DNA of 64,000 bases from Edolisoma coerulescens (taxonomy: Eukaryota > Chordata > Aves > Passeriformes > Campephagidae), in assembly GCA_013397115.1 (NCBI GenBank), contig VWZW01006868.1:1406784-1470783 (forward strand), written 5' to 3'. Every line of letters begins with the position of its first letter. Positions within the stretch are counted from its first letter, which is position 1. Shown here one piece after another: positions 1-13,155 of the stretch. The position numbers and the translations under genes were made by a program. Under the pieces are notes generated by a model that searched no databases, was not told the origin of the DNA, and saw nothing but the letters and a program-made list of their open reading frames with translations.

Positions 1-2744
1 TAAGATGGTATTTTCAAAGTGCTTGCTAGTCTACAACAGTTTGCTAAAAAAGGAGAAAAACATGTAGTTTAAACATAAGATACAGGTGATGTTTAAGATT
101 AAAAACATTGATAGTATACCCATGTCTTTGGAATTTAGATTTAAGAAAACATTCAGACAGCTTTATGAAAATCATTAACTCCAGCAGAAATATAAATAGT
201 TAAGAAGTAGTTTATAGAGAAGCTTTATGTTAATAATCTGTTGATTGGGAGGGAGATGTGATTTTTTGTTAAGCAGAGAACTTTACAATGCAAATTTAGC
301 ATTCCTATTTAGAAATTAAATTCTAATTTACAAAGGATGGTGAAGGAAAAGTCAATATAGTCAACGGAGTATAACCAATGTAGTCTGTGTTGTATCTGAA
401 TCTCTTCCAGTGGTGAATAAGAAAAGGTGTTAACTTCAGTCAGGCACCAAAGTATTGCCTGAGGAGCCTGGTCATCAGGGTGAAGTACTGTCACCAGGGA
501 AAAGATATTTATCAAATCCTCCTCTATCTGAAGCTATATTAGAGTAAGAATATGTAATACAGAAATTTCAAACATCCAGTAGACTTATGCAAAAATATGA
601 AGTATTCAAGAGCAAAAAGTGGCATCCATTCTGTATAATAAAAGTAAAAATAGAAATTTTTATTTCTTCTAATATATATGTATTACTTATCATTTTCTGG
701 TCTAGAACAGAAATGCTTGCAATTGGGTACTTACTGAAAAGATGTCTCAAAGTGATATCTTTTCATTTTAAGTATTAGCAGAAGCCCTTTCTACCATATA
801 CTAGCCCGAAAATTAATTGAAAATCAGAACATATTTTGTCTGTTAACACTTACCTTTAGTTTTAAATAGAATATTAAAATAATCACCCACACACAGGATT
901 AGTAATAGTTTCAGGTAAATATTACATTTTCTTATAATAGTAGTAATGAGATTAAATTATTTGCAGGACTACATGTTCCCCTGGCCCATGCACATGGAAA
1001 CATAGGCTAATGATTTTCATAAGGCGAATGTGAAATGAAGAAAAACAGAATTAAAGCAACTTTTTATGAACAGTGGATTGTCTCAATGCACAAAACAAGT
1101 GAAAAAAACACTAATAAAATACCTTACAAAACAAATTATTGCCAAAATTTTCACATCTTCATGACTAAGGAAGGTTGATTAGGGACAGCATTTTCAGAAG
1201 ATGGTAAAGCATAATACTTTGAAAGTTTAAAAATAAATATCGACATATGCACATTAGAATCCTTTTTCTTTTAATTTCTTGAGGTAGACATGCATTACTA
1301 CTAAAAAACTTAATTCATGTATTGGCTATGTAAGATCTCAAAGCAAGATTTTCCCCAGAAATTCACCAATTTAGTAATCTTACATTTCTTTTTGTGTGCT
1401 TAATTTGAAAATAATGAGGTTTTCAGAGAATTACAGAGTTCTGCATCAGAATGTATGAAACTTAAATTGGTTAGATATCTAAAGAAATCCATTTGTGTAA
1501 TTTTTATAAGTAAAGCCAGTAGATTATTTTGATATCTACTTTTAAAATAACATGGAAACCATATTTTAAGAAAAAACCTTGGTTATTCATAACTGTTTAT
1601 AAATACAGGCAAGAAAACCCTCTATAATAACTTTATTAAATGATTTAAATGAAAGTTTTTCCTTTCCTCATATACACACCAAATGCAGAGTCAAGTTAAT
1701 ATAAATTACTTGTATGATCTCTTCTACTATTCCAGGATTATATATGCAGATGTACAGAATTTACAAAAACAGAATTAATTTATTTTTTCTAGACAGACGT
1801 TTTCAAGCCTTAAAATAGTTTCTGAGGAAATTTTATAACAGCCTGACTTTGACTTCATATTGAAGATTTTCTTTAAAGAGTGTAAAATAAAGATTCACTT
1901 ATTCCATGTCAGCATCAAAAAAATTCAGTGACATTTTCTTTGATTGCAGCCTTTCCAATATCTTTTCCATTTCTTATTAAGAATAATAAAGATATACTAG
2001 GTAAAGATATATCAATTTTCATTAAAGTCCTTACTATTGTTTTTTTTCATTAAATTTTTTTTAGTAATTAACACTGATATTTCTTTATGTCTGGGTCTTC
2101 ACTTTTGTATTGCAAACAGAATGTACCAAAGCAATAGATGCATTTGCATAATAAGAACATTCTCTAGTACTTGTTCTTAAATGCTGGGAGAAAAAAATTG
2201 GTACTAAATATCTCCTGTGTTGGAGTAACATCTGCGAAGAACAGATATTAACTAGCAGTTTATCCATAAATATGTAAATTTATAGTCTTAAATTGCTTGA
2301 TTAAAAAATATCAGACCAAACTGTATGTTAGATCATTATCACTTGCCAAAACAGAATTTAGATTGCTGAAACTTAGATTGAAAGTTTATTGCAGTCAAAG
2401 TAAAAAAATTACTTAAATGTAAATCAATTTAATGCATTTGAGTGAAACATACCTATGGAAATTAACTCCCTAGACTATAAAGATAATTAGTACCATGTAT
2501 TAAAACATAAAAGGAAATTCATATTTCTTACTAGAAATAAAAGATCATTGACTATGACAGATGTGAAACATGGATCATTTAATCAGTGTTTACATGTTCA
2601 AATATTTTTAGTTTGTTTAACAGTGAATGACACGCGGATAAATGTTTTAAATAATTTACTTTGTGTTGAGTGTAAAAACATTGCATAATAATACATCCTA
2701 GATACATGTAGTAAATGAAATTTTGTTTTAAATTGCTTCTGCAG
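1..2744. other. AT-rich unique sequence, no gene seen
   Basis: This stretch is strongly AT-rich, with frequent stops in all six frames. Its open frames are below 70 codons and none reads like a protein. I see no transposon ends, no long tandem repeat and no RNA gene. It looks like ordinary intergenic or intronic avian DNA. Confidence 0.6.
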
Positions 2745-3270
2745 GGTTCAATGGTATAAATGCCACTGAAAACTGAAGTATCATCCTAATTGGCACCATC
2801 ACTGGAACACTGATGAGGAAACTTTATGGATCTTCAGGTATGCTGATGAGGAAGGGTTTATCTGGTTACAGAGTTCTTCCATCTTTGGCTTTCACCTTCC
2901 CATGTGGAAAGTTGGATTTAGGTATCATCACTGTAGGCGTCTGCAAGTGGGTAAAGACTGTACAAGGAGGTATAGTCTTCATGCCTCTCATACTGTCAGT
3001 GAAAGAGGTGCTCAATTTACCCAAAAAGCATTTGGTTAAGTGGCTATTCAGGTCTCCACCTGTATGTAGATGAATGTTTTTCTCTAGGATCTATTGACAA
3101 CCATGATTAGATCTCCACTGGGACTAAGGAGAGGGTAGATATGCAGGAACACAACAGACACTTCCATCCAGAAACCTAAGCTCAGGGTGCAGAATCTTGG
3201 TAAAACTGATTGAGAAGAAAATTATTGTACTCCCCGCAACCACAGCCAGGCAATGTTTATTAATCTCCCT
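2745..3270. other. Slightly GC-richer patch, unidentified
   Basis: The base composition rises above that of the flanks. A good acceptor-like pyrimidine run ending in CAG (2742-2744) is followed 92 bases later by a donor-like CAG/GTATGC (2836/2837), but all three frames between them contain stops, so this could at most be a non-coding exon. An 86-codon frame at 2813-3073 resembles nothing I know. The patch could also be a decayed transposon. Confidence 0.25.
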
Positions 3271-3274
3271 CCTC

Positions 3275-3357
3275 AAAAAAACAAACAAACAACAACAACA
3301 GCAAAAACAACAACAAAACCTCAAACAAACAAACAAACAAACCAAAACCCAAACCCA
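3275..3357. repeat. (CAAA)n / (CAA)n simple repeat
   Basis: About 80 bases consist almost only of A and C, mixing CAAA and CAA units with a few interruptions. Frames crossing it give runs of Q, K, T and N on the plus strand and of C, L, F and V on the minus strand, which are translation artefacts. Confidence 0.9.
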
Positions 3358-6300
3358 CCAAATATGTAATGACTCTTTATGTCAATAAAATGCACCTGGT
3401 TCCAGTGTCAGAGTAGATAATCTGGAAATAAATTAACTGTCTTTCACTACCTTGTTCAGTCCAAGTCACAGTGTGACCACGAGTTTGTTGGATTCTCCTC
3501 ATCAAATTACACTTTGGAAGGAGGCACTTTAAACAAATTTATTGTTATCTAAACCAGAATTTTGAACAATTTCAACAAAATAATAGTTGAATGGCTGTCT
3601 CTCAGTTTGAAAAATGTAATATCATCAGTCAAAGTGTTATTCCCTTAATAATGGTGAGGAGGTTTAAAGAGAAGAGCTCTAATATCTTTAAGGATCTGGA
3701 GATAAAAATCACTATTGAAGTAATTCAATATCACTGAATATAACATGTCATAACTATCTAGGAGCTTTATTTGCAGATTAAGTGACAACCACTGAATAAG
3801 TCTCATCTGGAAAGGGTGATTGTTTTATTAGCTAAACAACTTGTTTTCAGTGATTGCAAAATTGCTCAGACATAAATGGATAAACCTTTTACATAATTGA
3901 AGGAATAGAGATGTGGTGTTTCCTGGGGATTTTCATAAAAATATTTCCTTGGATTTATTTTTTTAAAATTTAATTTCATTTTTATTCAATTTTTTTCACT
4001 GTAGAGATCATTTTGTTGTCACTATTCACAATTTCACGTATTGAGCTACAGGAGGAATTGCTGTCAACAGCATTTTCTTTTAATGTGGCATATTTAAACA
4101 GGCTGGTGTTTTAGTTCTTGTCTGAGTGAATATGAATCTGAGTTGCTTAGAGAACACACAATCTTGTATGCAAATTTTGCATTTACTAGAAGACAGCTAT
4201 AAATCTGTGTATACTGGGTCCTAATTTTTAAATGCTGTTATTTTAACCATGATCAAATTAAAGAAATAAGGCAAATAATGCAGACCTAGCTTCAGCAGTC
4301 ATACTCTCTAACAGCTGATTATTTGTCTCACAAGCTATTTAAAAATACACACAAAGAAGGAAATTTAGTATTTACTGGCTTGATTTTAAAATATATTTTG
4401 CTTTACGTAGTCTTTTCTAGTTTTATATTGTCCCTTATACTGTCAGGAGTAGCAAGGCACAGCAAATGTCCACAAGTTTTAATGATTGCACACTGGGCAG
4501 AAGAATGTAAAGCTCATTATTCATAATAGGTGACCAGGTTTCCAGAAGTAATTATTGTCTTCTAAAAAATAATTTAATCTCATGAAGTATGCTACTGGAA
4601 GCCTCACAACATTTGGAAAAGGGTCTTTTGTCTTATAATGCTCTTATGCCTGTAATCCTGATGGTTTTTTTCTCTCCCATAATGCTTTCCCATAGAAGAC
4701 AAAATGTGACTGATTCTACTACAGGAGTAATTTGGAAGGTAGGTGTAAGAAGTAAGTAAGATTCATCAGCTTGGCAAATTGCTTTGTTTTTGTAAATATG
4801 AAATATTGGAAACAACTCATTAATGTTGCTCAACTTTTCAAACCAGGTTTACAAAGATAGTGTTCATGATCTATGCTTTCTTTTACAAAAAATTTGCAAG
4901 CTCATAGAAAGAGTGTTTTTAAAGTAGCATGTGAAGATATACAGGTAGAACTACCGGATTTTAGGAATGTAAATATGCATATTTAGTTTGGAAAATTATT
5001 TGTTATTAACAACTGAATCTTTCTAAGTACTAAATTGTTCCAAAATCTCTTTGCAATCATTAATAAGTCACATGCCAATGGTCTAATACTGATTTGTTTT
5101 TCTATATGTGATAAGAACTTTCCTCAAATTTTGTCTATATCAAAAGTGACTAAGTTAAACAATTATGAAATTATATATTATGAAATTTTTGTTGATATAA
5201 ATTATGAAGCAGAGGAAGAGAGAGGGAAATTCTACTGTTCTTATCTCGAGTCTTGGAAGCTTGCTTTGAAATAAGCAATACAATTTTGCTTTTCTAAAGC
5301 TAAATATTGCTGAAAATGAAACAATATTTTTTTTACAAATATCATTGTTAAGCATTTGAAAATTGCAATACTCAAACTGTCTCTCTCTTATTGAAAATTA
5401 ATTCTGACACATGGAAATACCCAGTTTCTTGAGATCCATTGACAGACCAGGGTGAGAAATCTGTCATAATGAACCTTGCTTCTTTAAATTACCTGCGACT
5501 ACACACAGATTTGCACTTAGAAGAGAGCACGTGAGTGTGCAACAAGGGTTACAGGCAGGATGGTGTGAGCAGATGCAGAGTGGTTGGATAGCTGCAAATG
5601 GCTGGTACCCATGATAGCCTGTGCTCCTCCTACTCACATTTCAATACTGGCGAACAATTTTACTTTTTCTCCAAACCTAGTGTGAAAATGGTAAAATGTA
5701 CCCCTTGCTGTTTAATTGCATTAATAAGGGAATGGAACATTTTTGACGACACAGAGCTACCACGAGACTCTATAAACAGCAGGAGTAACCTTTAGGCCAA
5801 TGTACAAATGACTACATCTCTCTTAATGCAATCTTCTCTGCTAGGGCTACCTGGACATAGACATTAAAACAGTCTTTTGGGAGATACTCTTCTTGGGTTA
5901 ATGTCTAAAAATAACATAATTGAATTGAGGTTTTTTGTTTTCTCCTCTGCCAAGCAGAGTTCAAGTGCACTGGCTACCTCTTACAAGACCTGCAAGCATT
6001 AAATCATTTTCAAATTGAACACATATAATATATAATGTCTCTGAATCACTGTTCTGCTCTACGATATATTTAAAAATTTAAGCACCATACACACAATCAA
6101 AATTAAGCAGTCAATGGATTTAGTAAGTCTTGTAACTATGGTATGTGGCTTCTCTGAAATTCCTTTTTAGCTCTGTAAAAAACCCCATTTTTGGAACAGC
6201 AATAAAATGCAGCACATCCATTATTCAGCCTGCAGTCCAACACACAGGTGAAGAGAGGCACTAACTCTTCTGTGGGGGTAGAGTTGTTTGCATGCACCTG

Positions 6301-8010
6301 CATTCTTCACATAATTGACAGAGCTGGAAGCACCCAGTCAGTTTACACAGTGCTAATTATGCATTTTATGCAAGAAAAAGAATTGAGAGAGCAGAAGATT
6401 TCTTTTAAAGGTGTCTTTACAATACAAACCATGCCAGAATAATATGTAAAGAAACAAAAAAACCTCTAACCCACCGCCAACAAAAAAAACCCCTAAAAAC
6501 CAATGCTACTTTAAAACATTAATAAAGTGGGCAAGTGTATTCCCTTGACAATTATTTTTGATGAATGAAATACATTCTAACTGACACCAACCTGTAAAAC
6601 ATACTTATGATAAAATAATTTTTTTTAGAAAGCAATGTGGAAATTACTTGGAATAAAACATATTCTTTTCTTCTTGCAGGTAGGATACAAGAAAAAGAAC
6701 AAAACAATGGCCCAAACAGCAAATTTTTGAAAAGCAAAAAACCTGTATAATGTTCTGATTTTTCTCCTGTTTCTATTCTTCTAGTGATCCTCTTCCATCT
6801 CATCCAATCCTTAAGCCAGCTTATAAATTAGCAGTTATAAAGTAAGCAATTCATGTTTGATTCAATTTAATGGAACTGAATTCAATTTAAATAAGGCAGC
6901 AGACATGCAGGGTATATGCACTTTTCATGCATGCTCATGATGGACTGTAAGATAGCCAAAAGTTACTGGGGCATTTGGCACTGTGAGATTTACTGGCACA
7001 AAGTAATTCACTCCATCCCAGTTTGTGGTCACAAAGCAGTATGAAGGGATTCCTAATTACCTCTCAGAGTCTCAGTCTGGAAATGTTTTGAATCTTCTGA
7101 TGGGCATCTGCCCCATTTGTATAATTTCATTTTTATTTCTAAAGTGTATGTATTCTGCATATAAGACATAATTTGTACTATTTTAATAGCATAGCTCAAG
7201 CCATCCTGGAGATTAGTCTTGAAACAGAAATTGATGGAAGAATAGCTTCTTATGGGAAAGTGGTATAATTCCAGCTGACATAGGTACTACAGCTCTGCCT
7301 TGTGTTATGTAATTTTCTGTTTGTTTTCAATCACCTTTTGGGATATAGGATGGTATCTCATGACTGGTAAAAAACCCCCAAACAACTAGTATTAAAATAA
7401 ATGGCTAATGCAAAGAACAAATGCTTTGACTAAAAAAACTGTATGTATTTGAAAGGACCTTTCTAGAAAAGTGATGGAAAGCGGTTCGTTATTCTTCCTT
7501 ACTTTTTCAAATCAGATTTGGTTTCTCTATTGCAATTTTCAGGAGTCCCGTTTCCTTCTCTACTGCTTCTCATTCCTGTCATTGTGGAAGTCATAGTCTT
7601 CTTAAAATTTCCCTGGGAAATTTCAATGAGTTGTCTTTGTGACTGTCTACTTGTTGATGAAATGCAATTCTATGCAGAAGGGAAGCAGAAAGAGAGAACA
7701 CACTGCTCCTGTAGATCATCTACTCACATCGCCTGGAAGGCACAACGCACAGGCCCACTTGGTAACTATTTCCCTGTTTCTCTTATCTCACCACTTGCTG
7801 CTGATAAAGAAGCAGAAAATATTTCCTCCAGTTATACTTTTTTTTTTCATTTTTTTAGTGAAGAACACTTTTTACTTTGGCATTATTCCACCTATATATC
7901 CCAAAGTTACTTTATCAAAGTGGATTTCTTCTTTGTTTATTTATCTACCCAGTAGTGCACATAACTTTATATTTTCATTTAAGGAACATGGAACATAAAA
8001 GTGATTTTTT
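3358..8010. other. AT-rich unique sequence, no gene seen
   Basis: I found no recognisable gene, RNA or transposon here. Frames are short. A 145-codon frame at 7518-7955 and overlapping frames in the same strand are driven by a pyrimidine-rich run and look compositional. The segment 5400-5800 is somewhat more complex in base composition but was not recognised. Confidence 0.55.
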
Positions 8011-8078
8011 TTCTTGTCTTTGTTTGTTTTCTTGGTTTTGGTTTGTTGGGGTTTTTTTTTGGGGGGGTGGGGTGAGGT
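8011..8078. repeat. T/G-rich low-complexity tract with G runs
   Basis: Mixed T and G runs end in GGGG, nine T, seven G, one T and GGGG (8048-8072). On the minus strand this is an A/C-only tract of the same texture as those at 3275 and 60579. The G runs could in principle form a quadruplex. Confidence 0.8.
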
Positions 8079-8619
8079 TTTTATGAAGAAGAGTAGAACA
8101 CAAAACTCTAGGGAAGAGCATTTGAAATAAAGCAAAGTAAATTGGAATGAAGCAGAACAACTTTCCTGGAAGAGACCAGAAGTGTCTAGATAAGTGATGA
8201 AATAACAGGGAGTACTCCATAAGTTCATTTAACCATTTTAGGAATCTATGATTGTGGACAAGCTTGTCTAAATGTTTTTCATTATGTGCTGCTTAAAATT
8301 GAACCAATCAGAATTAAACGTAGAAGAGATGACAAATCTATTCATAACATAGAATGTGATAGATTTAAGGAAAATACATTAGCAAGAAAATTAAAAAATG
8401 GAGGAAAAAACAGTTTGGAAATTGGAAAAACTTTATCCAGAATGAACTTGTGGATCCAGAAAGACACTCACTCTTTTTTTATTTGTTTCTCACTAAAGTG
8501 CTCCAAATTTAAATGTTAAGCTTTTGAGAGATAGAGAAGCTACTGCTTAGAGAGAGGAGTGGGAAATTACTGTGTTTTTGTTTGAACTAGAGTGGAAAAC
8601 AACAAAGAGTATCAGAAAA

Positions 8620-8668
8620 GGAAATTTCTCTTTTAAGAAAAATTTCTCTTTTTAATTTCTCTTTTTTG
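8620..8668. repeat. Short tandem repeat of AATTTCTCTTTT-like units
   Basis: Three imperfect copies of a unit close to AATTTCTCTTTT follow one another. This is a minor pyrimidine-rich tandem repeat with no sign of function. Confidence 0.6.
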
Positions 8669-10225
8669 TTTTCAGAAAAAATCCTGTTTTATGGATGTTT
8701 AAAAAACCTTGATGCAATCTTTATCCCCATAATTCAGGTCCTGCTGATCAAAGGTTTAGTTTGATGCCACATAGCTCTGTGACCATGGCTCAGTTTGACT
8801 GATGAAATTATAGTTACAGTATGAAGTGTGCAGGCTGAAGCCTTGCATAATAGAAAAAGACAAAAGCACAAATACATACAATTGCTGAGAGGGTTTGTTA
8901 GAGTTATTTAGGAGGGTTGCTTAGCACCTTACGGATTCAAAGGGATAAATACAGACATGAAATTTATTGTGGAAAAAAATAAGTAGAATTTAAAGTTGGC
9001 AGTTTAGCATCACCAAGTCTCAGCACATCTCAAGGGGAATTCTTTCCCAGCTGACTTCCTGGCTATCAAAGGCTCCATGGCAATCTCACTGGCGGTGGGT
9101 CAGAATATTAATCTTTAGCTCACTTTCTCATTAGTGCTGTGTATTTTTGTGTGCTCTTACCTTGGGTATATTCTTCTTAGGAAGTTTCTCTCTGCATGCC
9201 TGAACAAAAGGGACCTGGTGGGTAAGGGAGTGCTGCAATGCATCTACTGATGTTCTGCTAAATATTTTACAAGGCCTAGAATATTTAACTAGCAATAAAT
9301 GGCATCTTCCATAAAGTATCATTTGACCAATACAAGCATCAGAGGATTTTTATGCCAAGTAATACAGGAAACTACCAAGTAAAATTGATTAATTTGTTCA
9401 GTTTTGAACTAAGATGTCCAGATGTGAAAGTAATTGAACTCATTTTGTTACACCTGGGTCATGTCTAAAGAGTTATTAAATGAAATAAAATTAGAGTTAT
9501 CTCAGGATTTTTCAACCAGTCAGCTGTAAATGCTAATGCATGTATTCTAACTCTTAAATTTGAGTCAAGAAGTATGTTTGTGATCACTAAGGAAGCACAC
9601 ATGCCTGCGTGCAACCATGGTTACACATGCAAGGTAACCTTAACCTTTGGCCTCACAACAGAGAATCTCACACAGTCCACATCAAAAGTAGTTTCTGCCT
9701 TAATGTGACCGTATATCATAATTTTATTTTCATAAATAAAAGGAAAGCCCTCATTAATTATTATATGTATGTCATTTGCGTATCTGATGTAAGTCGCCCC
9801 TCCAGTCTTTCTTTTCAATGTTAGGAGAATGCTGATATCATCTTGATCACCTTTTCAATATTGTTCCTACAGCTGTTGGAACCTTCCCAACTCTCTGAAT
9901 TCCTAAACTCTAGCCTCCAAACCAACCCCTCACTTTTTATATCTACTTCTGGAGACTTCTTCAGGAAGTTAAATTTAACATTGCCAGAAAGAAACCACTG
10001 ATGGTATTTATTAAAAATAAATTCTCAGTTTACATATTTTGGGGGTTCTTTTTGTCTTTATCAACACCATAATTTTCCCTGATAATCCATCTCTTTGGCT
10101 TCTGCTCAATTGGTTCACACACACTCTTCAGAAGTCCTGAATGCTATGAAGACAGTAATTCTGCAGACTGAATTTTTTTATTTGGAGCAAACCATAACAG
10201 CCATGTGAACAATTTGCAACTGCCC
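8669..10225. other. AT-rich unique sequence, no gene seen
   Basis: No feature could be supported. Overlapping frames of about 65-70 codons on both strands at 9609-9824 mirror each other and do not look like protein. Confidence 0.55.
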
Positions 10226-10723
10226 ACATAGAATCATTGAAGCTGGAAAAGACCTCCGAGATCATCAAGTCAAACTTTTGATTGAATACCACTATACTCA
10301 CTAAACCATACCATGAATTGTCATGTCTACTCATTTTTTGAGCCCTTCTAGGGATGGTGGGTCCACTGCCACCATGGGCAGCCTGTTCCAAAGCTTAACC
10401 ACTCTTTCAGGGCAGAATTTTTTCCATATATCCAACCTAAACCTCCTCTGGCCTAACATGAAGCCATTTCCCCTTGTTCTGCTGCTTGTTGTCTGGAAGG
10501 AGAGGCTGATCTTTCCAGAGCCTCCTTTCAGGCAGTTGTAGAGAGCAATGAGGTCGCCCCTGAGCCTCCTTTTCTCCAGGCTGAACACCCCCAGCTCCCT
10601 CAGCTGCTCCTCATCACACTTGTGCTCCAGACCCTTCCCCAGCTCTATTGCCCTTCCCTGGACATCTTCCAGCCCCTCCATATCTTTCTTCTAGTGAGGT
10701 GCCCAGAAACGGACCCAGTACTC
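10226..10723 (-). mobile_element. CR1 LINE, 3' fragment with open ORF2 tail
   Basis: This is a 5'-truncated CR1 retrotransposon lying on the minus strand, so its 3' end is at the low coordinate, where an octamer-like CATAGAATCATTGAAG begins the element on the plus strand. The minus-strand frame 10331-10681 stays open for 116 codons. It reads as the C-terminal part of CR1 ORF2, with the familiar blocks RELGVFSLEKRRLRGDL, TRGNG and RFRLDI, then VVKLWNRLP. Family knowledge: ORF2 encodes the endonuclease and reverse transcriptase, and short 5'-truncated copies are dead on arrival. The RT catalytic region is absent. The open frame suggests this is less decayed than the other CR1 copies in the window. 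The 5' break near 10723 falls directly after a sequence matching CAGTACTC of the CR1 consensus as I remember it. Confidence 0.93.
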
Positions 10724-13071
10724 TTAACTTGTATCTTCGTTTTTCCTGCTAACCTTAGACACAGGTTACCCAACTTGGCTTCTATTACTTTGTTGTCTAG
10801 TATTATCTATCATAACTCTATTTCTAATGCTACTTCACATGGCCTACTAAATAGATTTATTACAATTGATATTCTGGTGAATACTGTCAACCTGAATCAC
10901 CTGATCTTGCCTCCTCAGTTCAAAGTGAATTTTGCATGAAGCCTTATTCTTAGAGTGGTCTCTGCTCATTATTCTGCTCATGTTTGGCCCTTATGAATGA
11001 TATACAATTATAGTTACCCAAAAAGAGTGAAATACGTACATATATATATGTTGTTTTTTTTTTTTTACATATGTATGCATGTTTAAGTGGCCAACACAAA
11101 TGCACATGATTACACAGCCAGTGCAATTCTTTGTTCATAGCTGCTGTTACTCTATTAATTTCTGTTCTTCCAACATGTGTTGCTGTGCCCTTTGAAGCAG
11201 AAAAATATTTTCTTTTGTATTGCTACAAAAGCACATCCAGTAGAGTCTCCACTTTTGTGTCAATCTCTGGATGCTATAAAGACAATAATAAGTAAGTAGA
11301 GATGCCACTTGGGGGAGGGAAGTTCAGCATTTAAATATGTAAATTTGGGAAAGGGAAGGCTTTAACCATATGAATACTTAAAACAATTTGCAAGAAGGGA
11401 AGGTATCAAACAGCTGGTGTAGAAGTAGCTATCATAATTTTCCCAGGAAAAAAAATATAACTGTTTTATAATGTGTATTGCGGTTTTGCAGGTGATCTGG
11501 TGATGAAGAAAATGTAATTTTCTCCAAAGAACTGTGTTTTATGTGTTTGTCTGTTGTTACATCTGTCAAAAGATAATCACATTTTTATTTACTCTGACCA
11601 TTTCTATTGTGGGGATTGTTAAGTATATTTATTAGCAAGCAATGTCATTTTTTCCTTTCTTAAAAAAAGCAATAAAGTATTAGAGTTAAATCTTTTGAGT
11701 TACTGTTGTAATATCAACCTTAAATGTCTACTACACAGATGAAATCATCACAGTGCAATTGTGTCTAGTCCTATGCCTATTTATTTCTGTAGGTCTGAAA
11801 GAAACAGGAAATTTAACCATCCTTTGTGTTTAGAATTTGTGACTCAGCTTTGCTCTGCTGTACTTGTTTTGGACAGCTGTAGGCTCTGGTTTTCTCCTAA
11901 AACATTTTTTTTGTGTGAAAGATGGCTTATTTTAAGCAGCAGAATAAAAAATTATAGCAGTCTAAATTGATCCAATGGTCTAATCCTTATATGGAAATTT
12001 CATTCAGGGATCAAAGACATCACTAAATAAATTGCATGTATTAGAACTGTCCAGAAAATGAAAATTGTGCTTCCTTTCACTGTTTCAAGAAAGTGTTGGT
12101 TTGAAGCTTTTTATTTTTCTTTTTTTTGTTTTGTTTTCAACATTCTCCTCCACCAAAAAAACCTCCAATCAACAACAAACGAACATTGCAATGTTTTCAT
12201 AAAACGGAATATATTTGAAGTTTACGCCTCCAGATTAATAAAAGCAAACAACAAAACCCCAGTGTTTTCACTTAGTTCTTTCAAGACAAGGGATTTTGAT
12301 TTGGGCCTCAGACACTTTTTCTCTTAAAACTTGTTGAGTACCATGAGCTCTCAATGCTCAATAATTTATCCTCAGCATATTTTGATGAAAAGGCATTTCT
12401 TCAAATATCCTCCCATTTGTGCCAGTAATCTGCTATTGCTTCTCTTCTACTGAGAAGAAAACCTCATTCTCTGAGTGATGAAAAACCCGGGAAAGATTTC
12501 TCAATGTTTCTTTCTTGATTTTAAAAACTCAAAGAGGATTGTCCCTGGATTAAGTACAACCTCAAAAAAAATGCCCAGATTACTGCAAGGTGTCAAGTGG
12601 GCCAAACTACCCTTAAAATTATCTTTCTGTCAAATACTTCAAAGTTGGTTAGTTCTGTATGAATAGTGTTTGATTACTGAAAAATAGACCTCTAGTTCTT
12701 GTAAGTAACAACAAAACAGGTATTTTGGAAAACCTAATTTCTTACGGATAACAAACTGTTTCAAGTGTCATTCTGCAAAAGAAGTAAACACCATTATTTT
12801 TACAGCTTGAGAAGGTTAGGTTTAGCACTAAAAGATATATTATAGGATTAGCCAGGCTTTGTCTGAACCTGTGTGAGTGATAAAAGGTTTGCACAAAAGG
12901 ATGGAAGCATTTGTGCTCAGCACTATAAAGGACTTAGGACTAGTATTTTTTAAAAATACAGACATGCCAGTTTTTGGCAGTGACTGGTGACTTCAGGTAT
13001 ATTTTCATAACAACGGAGAGAACAGAATATGTGTGGAGCAATCAGAATAAATATCAGGAAAATAAAAATTA
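10724..13071. other. AT-rich unique sequence, no gene seen
   Basis: This AT-rich sequence has short poly(T) runs and no recognisable element. It contains frames up to 105 codons, partly overlapping the CR1 above. Nothing suggests a gene. Confidence 0.55.
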
Positions 13072-13155
13072 CCAAAAAAAGAAAAACAAACAAAAATCCC
13101 AGAGCAAATCAAGGCAACCTAACCCCCTCCCTCCCCCCAAAGAAGAAAAAAAAAG
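13072..13155. repeat. A/C-rich low-complexity tract
   Basis: The tract is dominated by A runs with CAAA-like units and C runs (CCCCCTCCCTCCCCCC near 13123), ending in poly(A). The lysine- and asparagine-rich frames across it are artefacts. Confidence 0.8.

Noticed and set aside
7518..7998. Overlapping plus-strand frames of 145 and 119 codons
   Set aside because: Both sit on a pyrimidine-rich stretch, overlap in different frames, are rich in F, S and L, and match no family I know.
7941..8228. Minus-strand frames of 95 and 81 codons
   Set aside because: They are produced by the T/G tract at 8011-8078, giving K/T/P runs. This is a low-complexity artefact.
13100..13140. Mitochondrial control-region insertion suggested by C runs
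   Set aside because: Only the C-run resembles one. The flanks do not match mitochondrial genes.
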